Assembly (NCBI RefSeq): GCF_009602535.1
Contig: NZ_WIQI01000022.1
Location: 1 to 37,435, forward strand
Direction: 5' to 3'
Length of the DNA: 37,435 nucleotides
DNA from: Ornithinicoccus halotolerans
Lineage (GTDB): Bacteria; Actinomycetota; Actinomycetes; Actinomycetales; Dermatophilaceae
Of this stretch, positions 1-7,890 are shown piece after piece (positions within the stretch are counted from its first letter, which is position 1; each line of letters starts with the position of its first letter). The position numbers and the translations under genes are program-made. The notes under the pieces are model-generated. The model worked only from the letters and a program-made list of their open reading frames with translations, was not told the DNA's origin and ran no database searches.

Positions 1-1
1 C

Positions 2-481
2 GAGGAGGGCGACCCGCTGCGCGTGGGCATCGTCGGGGCCGGGTTCATGGCCACCGGGCTGATCGACCACATCGTCAACACCGTGCCCGGGCTGGAGGTG
101 GCCGCCGGCTGGGCCGAGGCGCCCCGCCCGGTCGCGGCCGAGGACCTGCTCCCCGAGCGTGCGCTGCACGGGGAGGCGCACGCGCGGCGGCAGCTGGTCG
201 AGCGGGTCTACCGGCCGCTGGCGACCGAGGGCACCGTGCTCCTGGAGACCGGCAGCGCCTACCTGGAGGCCGGCGGCTCGCTGGAGGCCACGGCCCGGAC
301 GCTGTTCGTGCACGCCAACACGGTCCGCTACCGGCTGCGCCGGATCGCCGAGACGGTCGGGCTGGACCTGACCCGGCCCCGGGACGCCTGGATCGTGCGG
401 GTCGCCCTCGCCTACGGCCGCATCGCGCACGGCAGCGCGCCCCAGCCGGGCGACGCCACGGCACCCAGGCGGTCCCGATAA
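2..481 (+). CDS. fasR: PucR/CdaR-type transcriptional regulator, C-terminal part (FasR-like), truncated by window start
   Basis: The reading frame is open from base 2, so the N-terminal part lies outside the window. The last 80 or so residues form the PucR C-terminal helix-turn-helix domain: a segment around 'LLETGSAYLEAGGSLEATA' is followed by 'LFVHANTVRYRLRRI', where the recognition helix carries the N-T-V-R-Y-R-L core. In Streptomyces a protein of this family, FasR, sits directly upstream of fabD and activates the fabD-fabH-acpP-fabF operon. The same arrangement here, with a palindrome in the short gap before fabD, supports the same job. The symbol rests on family plus position; only the DNA-binding end is visible, so ligand sensing cannot be judged. 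Confidence 0.8.
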   Translation, partial: EEGDPLRVGIVGAGFMATGLIDHIVNTVPGLEVAAGWAEAPRPVAAEDLLPERALHGEAHARRQLVERVYRPLATEGTVLLETGSAYLEAGGSLEATARTLFVHANTVRYRLRRIAETVGLDLTRPRDAWIVRVALAYGRIAHGSAPQPGDATAPRRSR

Positions 482-502
482 CATTTCGATCACGAGAAGC
501 TG

Positions 503-519
503 TTGGAGGAATCCTCCAA
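503..519. promoter_or_regulatory. Palindromic operator candidate upstream of fabD
   Basis: TTGGAGGA-A-TCCTCCAA is a perfect inverted repeat with 8-base arms and one central base, about 70 bases before fabD in the 106-base gap after fasR. PucR-type FasR proteins bind upstream of fabD in Streptomyces, so this is the best operator candidate here. Binding by FasR is inferred; no clear -35/-10 pair could be assigned. Confidence 0.55.
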
Positions 520-587
520 AGTCTGGCCCGGGATCTGGTGGCGTTCCATCACGTCATGCCCGGTCGGGACGCGACAGGGTGGGCAAC

Positions 588-1772
588 GTGCTCGTGATCG
601 TCGCGCCCGGACAGGGCTCCCAGTCCCCTGGCTTCCTGAGCTCCTGGCTCGAGCTGCCTGGCTTCCGCGATCGCATGGATTGGCTGTCCGCCGTCGCGGG
701 GATGGACCTGGTCGCCCACGGGACCACCTCCGACGCGGAGACCATCAAGGACACCGCGGTGGCGCAGCCGCTCATCGTGGCCTCCGGGCTGGTCTCGCTG
801 CTGTCGCTGTTCGCCCACCCCGCCGACGGCTTCCGCGCGGTCGGGGCCGGTGGTGGCCACTCGGTCGGAGAGATCACCGCGGCGGCCGCGGCCGGTGTGC
901 TCACCGCCGAGCAGGCGATGGTCTTCGTCCGGGAGCGCGGGCGCGGCATGGCCGAGGCGGCCGCCGCTACCCCCACCGGCATGAGCGCGGTGCTGGGCGG
1001 CGACCCCGACGAGGTCACCGCGGCGCTGGAGCGGCACGGGCTCACCCCCGCCAACATCAACGGCGCCGGCCAGGTGGTCGCCGCCGGCACCGTGGAGCAG
1101 CTGCAGGCGCTGCGCGAGGACCCACCGCCCCGGGCGCGCGTGATGCCGCTGCCGGTCGCCGGCGCGTTCCACACCCACCACATGGCCCCGGCGGTCGACC
1201 GGCTGGCGCGCTACGCCCGGGCCATCTCCACCCACGAGCCGCGGCTGCAGCTGGTCTCCAACGCCGACGGGGCCGTGCTGCAGGGCGGGCGCGAGGTGCT
1301 GGGCCGGCTGGTGGCCCAGGTCAGTAACCCGGTGCGCTGGGACCTGTGCCAGCAGACCTTCGCCGACCTGGGCGTGACCGGGCTCATCGAGATCCCGCCG
1401 GCCGGCACCCTCGCCGGCCTGGCCAAGCGCGCGCTGCCGGGGGTGGAGGTGCTGGCCCTGAAGACCCCGGACGACCTGGACGCCGCCCACCGCATGATCC
1501 GCGAGCACGGCCCGGTCGCCGAGGAGACCGGTGACCCCTCGTGGCGGCTGGTGGTGTCCCCCGTCAAGGGCACCGTCACCGCGCACGTCACCGAGCCCGG
1601 CCACCGCGTCGGCCCCGGCGACACGGTCGCCACCATCACCACGCTGCGTGACAGCCACCCGGTCCCGGCCCCGCACGGTGGCCGGCTCATCGAGTGGCTG
1701 GTCGAGGACGGCGACCCGGTGAGCCCCGGCCAGCCGCTGCTGCGGCTGCACCCCCAGGAGGACTACCAGTGA
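588..1772 (+). CDS. fabD: Malonyl-CoA:ACP transacylase with C-terminal biotinyl/lipoyl-like domain
   Basis: FabD moves malonyl from CoA to acyl carrier protein, supplying the extender unit for type II fatty-acid synthesis in the cytoplasm. The N-terminus has 'VAPGQGSQSPGF', the nucleophile elbow is GHSVGE (Ser about residue 92) and a 'GAFHTHHM' block holds the catalytic His. The GTG at 588 matches the family's usual N-terminus (VLVIVAPGQG); an in-frame GTG at 579 would add three residues. The protein is about 394 aa, roughly 80 longer than usual FabD. The extra tail (about 1530-1770) resembles a biotinyl/lipoyl domain, with 'HPVPAPHGGRL' and 'DGDPVSPGQPLLRL', but Arg (codon 1647-1649) occupies the position of the modified Lys. 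The stop overlaps the fabH start by four bases. Confidence 0.95.
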   Translation: MLVIVAPGQGSQSPGFLSSWLELPGFRDRMDWLSAVAGMDLVAHGTTSDAETIKDTAVAQPLIVASGLVSLLSLFAHPADGFRAVGAGGGHSVGEITAAAAAGVLTAEQAMVFVRERGRGMAEAAAATPTGMSAVLGGDPDEVTAALERHGLTPANINGAGQVVAAGTVEQLQALREDPPPRARVMPLPVAGAFHTHHMAPAVDRLARYARAISTHEPRLQLVSNADGAVLQGGREVLGRLVAQVSNPVRWDLCQQTFADLGVTGLIEIPPAGTLAGLAKRALPGVEVLALKTPDDLDAAHRMIREHGPVAEETGDPSWRLVVSPVKGTVTAHVTEPGHRVGPGDTVATITTLRDSHPVPAPHGGRLIEWLVEDGDPVSPGQPLLRLHPQEDYQ

Positions 1773-2818
1773 GCCCAGCCAGCCAGGCCGGCCAGCCCCG
1801 CCCCGCCCTGACCACCACGGAGACGACGCGCCACGCGCGCATCCACGGCATCGGCGGCTACCGTCCCGAGCGGGTGGTCACCAACGAGGAGATCTGCCAG
1901 CGGATCGACTCCAGCGACGAGTGGATCCGGCAGCGTTCCGGCATTATCGAGCGGCGGCTGGCGCGGCCGGACGAGTCGGTCATCGACATGTCCGAGCCGG
2001 CCGCCCGGGACGCCATCGAGATGGCCGGGATCCGTCCCGAGCAGATCGGCCTGGTGCTGATGGCCACGGTGACCCACCCCTACCAGACGCCTGCCGCCGC
2101 CCCGCTGCTCGCGCTGCGGCTCGGGATCCCCGACCCGGCGGCGCTGGACATCTCCGCCGCCTGCGCCGGGTACTGCTACGGCATCTCCATGGCCACGGAC
2201 ATGGTCCGGGCCGGCACGGTCGACTACGCGCTGGTGGTGGGCGTGGAGAAGCTGTCCGACTTCACCGACTTCACCGACCGCGGCACCGCCTTCATCTTCG
2301 GCGACGGTGCCGGCGCTGCCGTCGTCGGGCCGGCCGAGGAGCCGGGCGTCGGCCCCACCGTGTGGGGCTCCGACGGCGAGAACTGGGACAAGATCGTCCA
2401 GCGCGAGTCCTGGACCGACCTGCGGGACACCCTGGCCGACGGCTCGGCCGGTGAGGACCGCTGGCCCGCGTTCTCGATGCAGGGCCAGGCGGTGTTCCGG
2501 TGGGCCGTCTACTCCATGGCCCCGGTCGCGCGCAAGGCGATGGCCGCCGCCGGCGTGACCGCCGAGGACCTGGACGTGTTCATCCCCCACCAGGCCAACA
2601 TGCGGATCACCGACGCCATGGTCAAGGAGCTCAAGCTGCCCGCCGACGTGGCCGTGGCCCGCGACATCGCCGAGACCGGCAACACCTCGGCCGCCTCCAT
2701 CCCGCTGGCGGCCGCCCGGATGCTCGCCTCCGGCGAGGCGCGGTCCGGTGACCTGGCGCTGCAGTTCGGGTTCGGCGCCGGGCTGGTCTATGCCGCCCAG
2801 GTCGTCGTCCTGCCCTGA
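1769..2818 (+). CDS. fabH: 3-oxoacyl-ACP synthase III
   Basis: FabH starts each fatty acid chain by condensing an acyl-CoA primer with malonyl-ACP; in actinobacteria it often takes branched primers. The catalytic triad is visible: Cys132 in 'DISAACAGYCYG', His274 in 'FIPHQANMRI' and Asn305 in 'ETGNTSAASIP'. At 349 aa it is slightly longer than the usual 310-340, because about 20 low-complexity residues precede the first conserved block ('IHGIGGYRPERVV'). The start chosen is GTG at 1769, overlapping the fabD stop in a GTGA tetranucleotide that suggests translational coupling. Upstream codons in frame lie inside fabD and are not credible starts. Confidence 0.96.
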   Translation: MSPASQAGQPRPALTTTETTRHARIHGIGGYRPERVVTNEEICQRIDSSDEWIRQRSGIIERRLARPDESVIDMSEPAARDAIEMAGIRPEQIGLVLMATVTHPYQTPAAAPLLALRLGIPDPAALDISAACAGYCYGISMATDMVRAGTVDYALVVGVEKLSDFTDFTDRGTAFIFGDGAGAAVVGPAEEPGVGPTVWGSDGENWDKIVQRESWTDLRDTLADGSAGEDRWPAFSMQGQAVFRWAVYSMAPVARKAMAAAGVTAEDLDVFIPHQANMRITDAMVKELKLPADVAVARDIAETGNTSAASIPLAAARMLASGEARSGDLALQFGFGAGLVYAAQVVVLP

Positions 2819-2886
2819 CAGGTTCCCGAGGCCCGGCGGGTGACCCGGGTCAGCCCACGAAACGCACAGTACAAGGAGCACACCCG

Positions 2887-3135
2887 ATGGCTATGAACGA
2901 GCAGGAGATCCTCGAGGGTCTGGCCGAGATCGTCAACGAGGAGACCGGCATCGAGACCGAGGCCGTCCAGATGGACAAGTCCTTCACCGAGGACCTCGAC
3001 ATCGACTCGCTGTCGATGATGACCATCGTGGTCAACGCCGAGGACAAGTTCGGCGTGCGGATCCCGGACGAGGAGGTCAAGAACCTCACCCACGTCCGGG
3101 ACGCCGTCAGCTACATCAACTCCAACCAGGGCTGA
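2887..3135 (+). CDS. acpP: Acyl carrier protein
   Basis: This 82-residue acidic protein carries growing acyl chains on 4'-phosphopantetheine. The attachment serine is Ser41 in 'EDLDIDSLSMM', and the helix III motif 'FGVRIPDEEVKNL' is present. AAGGAG at 2873-2878 lies eight bases before the ATG at 2887; a second ATG two codons later is possible. Its place between fabH and fabF is the standard actinobacterial order. A long hairpin follows immediately, which may let this abundant protein be made in excess over the enzymes around it. Confidence 0.97.
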   Translation: MAMNEQEILEGLAEIVNEETGIETEAVQMDKSFTEDLDIDSLSMMTIVVNAEDKFGVRIPDEEVKNLTHVRDAVSYINSNQG

Positions 3136-3138
3136 CCC

Positions 3139-3197
3139 GGTCGTCCCCGGCCCGGCCGTGTCGCCGCGTCCGCCGCGGCACCGGGCCGGGGACGACC
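3139..3197 (+). promoter_or_regulatory. Long perfect hairpin between acpP and fabF
   Basis: Bases 3139-3155 and 3181-3197 are exact reverse complements (17-base arms, 25-base loop). There is no T-run after the stem and the operon continues 56 bases later, so it is more likely a partial terminator or an mRNA-stabilising or processing structure that raises acpP relative to fabF than a true operon end. Confidence 0.6.
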
Positions 3198-3252
3198 AGC
3201 CGCCCACACCCCCGGGGGGTCACCGCCCCACCACCCCTGACAAGGAGTCCCG

Positions 3253-4506
3253 ATGACCGCCACCCACGACCGCCGCGTCGTCGTCACCGGCCTGGGCACC
3301 ACGTCCCCGGTCGGCGGCACCGTGCCCGAGACCTGGGAGGCCATCCTGGCCGGCCGTTCCGGCGCCCGGACCCTCCCCGACTCGCTGCTGGCCGGGGAGC
3401 ACGAGCTGCCGGTGACGTTCGCCGCGACCGTGCACACCCCGCCCGAGGAGGTGCTCAGCAAGGTCGAGGTGCGGCGCAACGACCCCTCCGGGCAGTACGC
3501 CCTCATCGCCTCCCGCGAGGCGTGGGCCGACGCCGGGTCCCCCGAGGTGGAGCCGGAGCGGCTGGGCGTCGCGCTGGGATCGGGCATCGGCGGGGTGTGG
3601 ACTCTGCTCAACCAGTGGGACGTGATGAAGGAGCGAGGACCGCGCCGGGTGTTCCCGCTGACCGTCCCGATGCTGATGCCGAACGGTCCCGCGGCCGCGG
3701 TCTCGCTGGACCGGGGGGCGCGGGCCGGGGCGCACACGCCGGTGAGCGCGTGCGCCTCCGGGGCCGAGGGCATCGGGCAGGCGCTGACGATGATCCGTAG
3801 CGGCCGCGCCGACGTGGTCGTCGCCGGCGGTACCGAGGCGGCGGTGCACCCGCTGCCGATCGCCGCGTTCGCCGCCATGCAGGCGCTGTCCACCCGCAAC
3901 GACACGCCGGAGGCCGCCTCGCGGCCCTACGACTCCAGCCGCGACGGCTTCGTGCTCGGCGAGGGCGCGGCCGTGCTGGTGCTGGAGTCGGAGGAGCACG
4001 CCCGGGCCCGCGGCGCCCGCATCTACGGTGAGCTCGCCGGCCTCGGGATGAGCGCGGACGCCTACCACATCACCGCCGGGGAGCCCGAGGGCGCGGGCGC
4101 GGCCCGGGCGATGCTCGAGGCGGTCAGCGACGCCGGGCTGGCGCCGGAGGACATCGCCCACGTCAACGCGCACGCCACCTCCACCCCCGTCGGTGACCTG
4201 GCCGAGTCCAAGGCCATCCACCGCGCGTTCGGGGCGCACGCCACCCGGCTCAACGTCACCGCGACCAAGTCGATGACCGGTCACCTGCTCGGTGCGGCGG
4301 GGGCGCTCGAGGCCGTGCTGACGGTGCTCTCCCTCTACCACCGCACGGTGCCGGCCACCATCAACCTGGAGCAGCAGGACCCCGACATCGAGCTGCAGGT
4401 CGTCACCGGCCAGGCCGCCACGCTCCCCGACGGCGAGCTGGCCGCGCTGAACAACTCCTTCGGCTTCGGCGGCGCCAACGTCGCCCTCACCTTCCGGACG
4501 GTCTGA
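3253..4506 (+). CDS. fabF: 3-oxoacyl-ACP synthase II
   Basis: FabF elongates acyl-ACP chains by decarboxylative condensation with malonyl-ACP. Visible catalytic residues are Cys167 in 'VSACASGAEGIG', His307 in 'HVNAHATSTPVGD', and Lys339/His344 in 'KSMTGHLLGAAGALE'. The glycine-rich end 'NNSFGFGGANVAL' is also present. Its 417 aa fit the family. The ATG at 3253 follows an AAGGAG-type site by about six bases. The stop shares one base with the accD6 start. The mycobacterial counterparts at this position are KasA/KasB. Confidence 0.96.
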   Translation: MTATHDRRVVVTGLGTTSPVGGTVPETWEAILAGRSGARTLPDSLLAGEHELPVTFAATVHTPPEEVLSKVEVRRNDPSGQYALIASREAWADAGSPEVEPERLGVALGSGIGGVWTLLNQWDVMKERGPRRVFPLTVPMLMPNGPAAAVSLDRGARAGAHTPVSACASGAEGIGQALTMIRSGRADVVVAGGTEAAVHPLPIAAFAAMQALSTRNDTPEAASRPYDSSRDGFVLGEGAAVLVLESEEHARARGARIYGELAGLGMSADAYHITAGEPEGAGAARAMLEAVSDAGLAPEDIAHVNAHATSTPVGDLAESKAIHRAFGAHATRLNVTATKSMTGHLLGAAGALEAVLTVLSLYHRTVPATINLEQQDPDIELQVVTGQAATLPDGELAALNNSFGFGGANVALTFRTV

Positions 4507-5957
4507 TGAGCAGCCGCGCCCCCAGCCCCGCCTCCGCGCAGGCGACCACCTCCGCCCAGGGCAAGATCCCGCGCGAGCAGGACCCCCGCAACCCGCGGCT
4601 GCGGCTGCAGGCGTTCTTCGACGACGGCTCCCTGGAGCTGATCACCCCCGAGGACGACTCCGGCACGCTCGCTGCCGCCGGGACGGTCCGGGGCACGCCG
4701 GTGGTCGCCTTCGCCTCCGACGCCACCATCCAGGGCGGTGCGATGGGCGTGGCCGGCTGCGAGGTGATCCTGGCGGCCTACGAGCGGGCGCTGGCCGACG
4801 AGGCGCCGGTCGTGGGGCTGTGGCACTCCGGCGGGGCCCGGCTGGCCGAGGGCGTGGTCTCGCTGCACGCGGTCGGGCAGGTCTTCGCGATGATGACCCG
4901 TGCCTCTGGCGTGATCCCGCAGATCTCGGTCGTGCTCGGGGCGGCCGCCGGGGGCGCCGCCTACGGGCCGGCGCTCACCGACATCGTCGTGCTGGGTCCG
5001 GACGGCCGGGTGTTCGTGACCGGCCCCGACGTGGTGCGCTCGGTCACCGGTGAGGCGGTGGACGCCCTCCGGCTGGGCGGCCCCGAACCGCACGGCCGCC
5101 GCTCCGGGGTAGTCCACGTGGTCGCCCAGTCCACCGAGGACGCCCTCGAGCAGGGGCGCGTGTTGTGCACGCTGCTCTCCGACCAGGGCACGCTGGACGT
5201 GGCCGCGGTCGCCGACCGCGACCTGGCCGCGACCTTCCCGGAGTCGGCCAAGCGTGCCTACGACGTGCACCCGGCCGTGGAGAACCTGCTGGACGAGGAC
5301 ACCGAGGCGGTCGAGCTGTTCCCCCGGTGGGCGCCCAACATCGTCACCACCCTGGGCCGGTTCGGTGGCCGCACCGTCGGGGTGATCGCCAACAACCCGA
5401 TGCGGCTGGGTGGCTGCCTGGACTCGGCCTCGGCGGAGAAGGCCGCCCGGTTCGTGCGGATGTGCGACGCATTCGGCGTCCCTCTCATCGTCCTGGTCGA
5501 CGTGCCCGGCTACCTGCCGGGCGTGGGGCAGGAGTGGGACGGGGTGGTCCGGCGCGGCGCCAAGCTGCTCCACGCCTTCGCCGAGGCGGTGGTCCCCCGG
5601 GTCACCCTGATCACCCGCAAGACCTACGGCGGCGCCTACATCGCCATGAACTCCCGGTCGCTGGGGGCCACCAGGGTCTTCGCCTGGCCCACCGCCGAGC
5701 TGGCGGTCATGGGACATGTCGCGGCGGTGCGCATCCTGCACCGCCGGCGCCTGGCCGAGGTGCCCGAGGAGGACCGCGCGCGCGTGGAGCGGGAGCTGGC
5801 CGAGGAGCACGCCGTCCTCGCCGGCGGGCTGTCCCGTGCTCAGGAGATCGGCGTGGTCGACGAGATCGTCGAGCCGGAGGTCACCCGCTCGGCACTGGCC
5901 CGGGCCATCGCGGAGGCACCGCAGCGGCGCGGTCGCCACGGCAACATCCCGCTCTGA
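4506..5957 (+). CDS. accD6: Acyl-CoA carboxylase beta (carboxyltransferase) subunit, AccD6-like
   Basis: The 483-aa protein is a biotin-dependent carboxyltransferase subunit. It transfers CO2 from carboxybiotin to acetyl-CoA (and often propionyl-CoA), making malonyl-CoA for FabD. Two crotonase-like halves are visible: the N half with 'HSGGARLAEGVVSLHAVGQV' and the oxyanion-hole region 'GAAAGGAAYGPAL', and the C half with 'DVPGYLPGVGQE' and 'TRKTYGGAYIAMNSR'. No zinc-finger of the AccD/E. coli type is present, as expected for this subfamily. Its start overlaps the fabF stop by one base. The order fabD-acp-KAS-accD6 parallels M. tuberculosis. No biotinylated alpha subunit lies in the window. 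Confidence 0.9.
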   Translation: MSSRAPSPASAQATTSAQGKIPREQDPRNPRLRLQAFFDDGSLELITPEDDSGTLAAAGTVRGTPVVAFASDATIQGGAMGVAGCEVILAAYERALADEAPVVGLWHSGGARLAEGVVSLHAVGQVFAMMTRASGVIPQISVVLGAAAGGAAYGPALTDIVVLGPDGRVFVTGPDVVRSVTGEAVDALRLGGPEPHGRRSGVVHVVAQSTEDALEQGRVLCTLLSDQGTLDVAAVADRDLAATFPESAKRAYDVHPAVENLLDEDTEAVELFPRWAPNIVTTLGRFGGRTVGVIANNPMRLGGCLDSASAEKAARFVRMCDAFGVPLIVLVDVPGYLPGVGQEWDGVVRRGAKLLHAFAEAVVPRVTLITRKTYGGAYIAMNSRSLGATRVFAWPTAELAVMGHVAAVRILHRRRLAEVPEEDRARVERELAEEHAVLAGGLSRAQEIGVVDEIVEPEVTRSALARAIAEAPQRRGRHGNIPL

Positions 5958-5972
5958 CCGGACCGCGCTGCC

Positions 5973-5992
5973 CGCCGGCCGCCCAGCCGGCG
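5973..5992 (+). terminator. Hairpin after the fatty-acid synthase operon
   Basis: CGCCGGC and GCCGGCG arms of 7 bases surround a 6-base loop, 15 bases after the accD6 stop and 24 bases before the next start. There is no T-run; it may be a weak terminator of the type common in GC-rich genomes. Confidence 0.4.
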
Positions 5993-6016
5993 TGCAGCCT
6001 CGGCCGGTAGCGTCCG

Positions 6017-7168
6017 GTGACCATGCACATCCTGCGCGTGGCGAACTTCGTGAGCCCGACGTCCGGCGGCATCAAGACGGCGTTGCGGCACTGGGGGCAG
6101 AGCTACCAGGAGCACGGCCATCGCGCGACGCTGATCGTGCCGCACACGCCGGACGACGACGGTCCCCCCGTCACGCATGAGGAGCAAGGGCTGGTCCACC
6201 GGGTGCCGGCGGCGCCGGTCCCCCGCACCGGCTACTCCCTCATCTGGCACCGGGCCGGGATGCGACGCCTCATCACCGAGCTGGCGCCCGACGTGATCGA
6301 GGTCTCGGACCGCACCACCACGCGGTGGCTGGGCCCCTGGGCTCGCTCCCAGGGCATCCCGACCGTGATGGTCAGCCACGAGAACGTCACCGGCATCCTG
6401 CAGCGGCGAACCCCCGTCGGGGACCGGCTCGCCGGATGGCTCGCCGACCGGGTCAACCTGCGCAGCGCGGCGGAGTACGACGCGATCGCCTGCCCCTCTG
6501 AGTACGCCGCTGAGGAGTTCCGGCGCAACGGCGTCCCCGCCCGGGTGGTGCCGCTCGGGGTGGACCTGGACACGTTCGTCCCCAGCAGCGACCACGGCCG
6601 GCTCGCGCCCGACGGCTCCCAGCGGGACCGGAGCGGTCGGCGGCTGCAGCTGGTGCACTGCGGGCGGCTGTCACCGGAGAAGAACCCGTGGATGTCGCTG
6701 GCCGCCGTGCGGGTGCTGGCCCAGCGCGGCGTGGACGTCCACCTGACCGTGCTGGGACACGGCCCGCTGCGCAGCACGCTGCTGGAGGTCGCGGACGACC
6801 TCCCGGTGACGTTCCACTCCTACATCCACGGCCGGGCCGAGCTGGCGGAGGTGATGGGCCGCGCGGACGCGGCGATCGCGCCGGGCCCGGTGGAGACGTT
6901 CGGGCTGGCCGCGCTGGAGGCGCTGGCCTGCGGTGTGCCGGCGGTCTGCCCCGACGAAGGCGCCCTACAGGAGGTCGTCGGCGACGCCGGCGCCGCCACC
7001 CCCTCGGAGCCGGAGGCGTTCGCCGACGCGGTGCTGGAGCTCGTCGCCCGTGGCCCGGAGGGACGGGTGCGGGCCCGCCGGCAGGCCGAGCGCTTCACCT
7101 GGGACCGGTCGGGGCAGCTGATGCTGCAGCTGCACCAGGAGCTGGTCGGAGCCGGCGGCGCCGCGTGA
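6017..7168 (+). CDS. GT4-family glycosyltransferase, PimC-like mannosyltransferase
   Basis: This is a 383-aa GT-B fold retaining glycosyltransferase of family 4, predicted to use GDP-mannose or another nucleotide sugar. The N-terminal domain opens with 'HILRVANFVSPTSGGIKTA', where a glycine pair forms the acceptor loop. The C-terminal domain has 'LVHCGRLSPEKNPW' and the E-x7-E signature in 'ETFGLAALEALACGVPAV'. As I recall the mycobacterial PimC sequence, the shared blocks 'EVSDR', 'VSHE' and 'APGPxETFGLAALE' suggest the same subfamily (phosphatidylinositol mannoside mannosyltransferases), but the acceptor is not certain. The start is GTG 6017 or ATG 6023. It is convergent with the DUF3145 gene. 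Confidence 0.85.
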   Translation: MTMHILRVANFVSPTSGGIKTALRHWGQSYQEHGHRATLIVPHTPDDDGPPVTHEEQGLVHRVPAAPVPRTGYSLIWHRAGMRRLITELAPDVIEVSDRTTTRWLGPWARSQGIPTVMVSHENVTGILQRRTPVGDRLAGWLADRVNLRSAAEYDAIACPSEYAAEEFRRNGVPARVVPLGVDLDTFVPSSDHGRLAPDGSQRDRSGRRLQLVHCGRLSPEKNPWMSLAAVRVLAQRGVDVHLTVLGHGPLRSTLLEVADDLPVTFHSYIHGRAELAEVMGRADAAIAPGPVETFGLAALEALACGVPAVCPDEGALQEVVGDAGAATPSEPEAFADAVLELVARGPEGRVRARRQAERFTWDRSGQLMLQLHQELVGAGGAA

Positions 7169-7204
7169 GCCGCCCGGCCCGGCAGCCGGGGTCGCCGGTG
7201 CTGC

Positions 7205-7720
7205 TCAGCCCACCTTGTGGAGCCACTTGACCGGCGCGCCGTCACCGGCGTGGCGGAACTCCTCCAGCTCGGTGTCCCAGGCCGTCCCCAGGCACCGGTC
7301 CAGCTCGGCGGTGAGCACCGCCATGTTGTCGCCCGCCTCGGCCACGGCGGCCCGCAGCCGGTCCTCGTTGATCATCACGTCCCCGTTGGCCGAGATGCGG
7401 GCGTGGTGGATGCCCAGCGACGGGGTGTGCGTCCAGCGGGCACCGTCGGCCCCGCGGCTGGGCTCCTCGACGACCTCGTAGCGCAGGCCGTCCCAGCCCC
7501 GCATGGCGCTGGCCAGCAGCGCACCGGTCCCGGCCTCGCCGGTCCAGGCGAACTCGGTCCGCACCGTCCCCGGCTGCGCCGGCTGGGCCGTCCAGTCCAA
7601 GGACACCCGGGTGTCGAGGACACCCTCGAGCGCCCAGGCGATGTGCGGGCATAGCGCGGTCGGGGTGGAGTGAATAAACACCACCCCGCGGGTCATGACA
7701 CGCGGCATCACGACGGACAT
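7205..7720 (-). CDS. DUF3145 family protein
   Basis: This 171-aa protein of unknown function belongs to a family confined to actinobacteria. It contains the conserved opening 'TRGVVFIHSTPTALCPHIAW' and the ending 'APVKWLHKVG'. A GGAGGAT ribosome site sits just before the ATG at 7720. In Streptomyces the DUF3145 gene lies directly after the fab operon, so its location here, separated only by the glycosyltransferase, is conserved. That suggests, but does not prove, a link to lipid metabolism. No membrane segment or signal peptide is seen. Confidence 0.88.
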   Translation of the reverse strand: MSVVMPRVMTRGVVFIHSTPTALCPHIAWALEGVLDTRVSLDWTAQPAQPGTVRTEFAWTGEAGTGALLASAMRGWDGLRYEVVEEPSRGADGARWTHTPSLGIHHARISANGDVMINEDRLRAAVAEAGDNMAVLTAELDRCLGTAWDTELEEFRHAGDGAPVKWLHKVG

Positions 7721-7782
7721 CCGATCCTCCTGTGTGGTGCGAGGGACGTCTTCCCCAACGGCCTCGCCCACCCGTGTCGGGT

Positions 7783-7802
7783 GTCGCGTCGTGTGACGCG
7801 AC
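7783..7802. promoter_or_regulatory. Inverted repeat between the divergent DUF3145 and udgX genes
   Basis: GTCGCGTC-GTGT-GACGCGAC has perfect 8-base arms and a 4-base spacer. It lies 63 bases upstream of DUF3145 and 89 bases upstream of udgX. It could be an operator or an RNA hairpin; no regulator is identified. Confidence 0.35.
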
Positions 7803-7890
7803 CTATTGTGCTCTATCGCCACAGGAGTATCAACCGTGACAGCGGCCCGGTGCGGACGACACGCCGTCGCGGCCGTGCCAGGCTGGGGCG

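Noticed and set aside
549-1751. 400-codon minus-strand open frame opposite fabD
   Set aside because: GC-rich shadow of a well-supported gene; low-complexity Gly/Arg/His composition with no family motif. The same applies to long opposite-strand frames over fabH, fabF, accD6, dnaG and the MFS gene.
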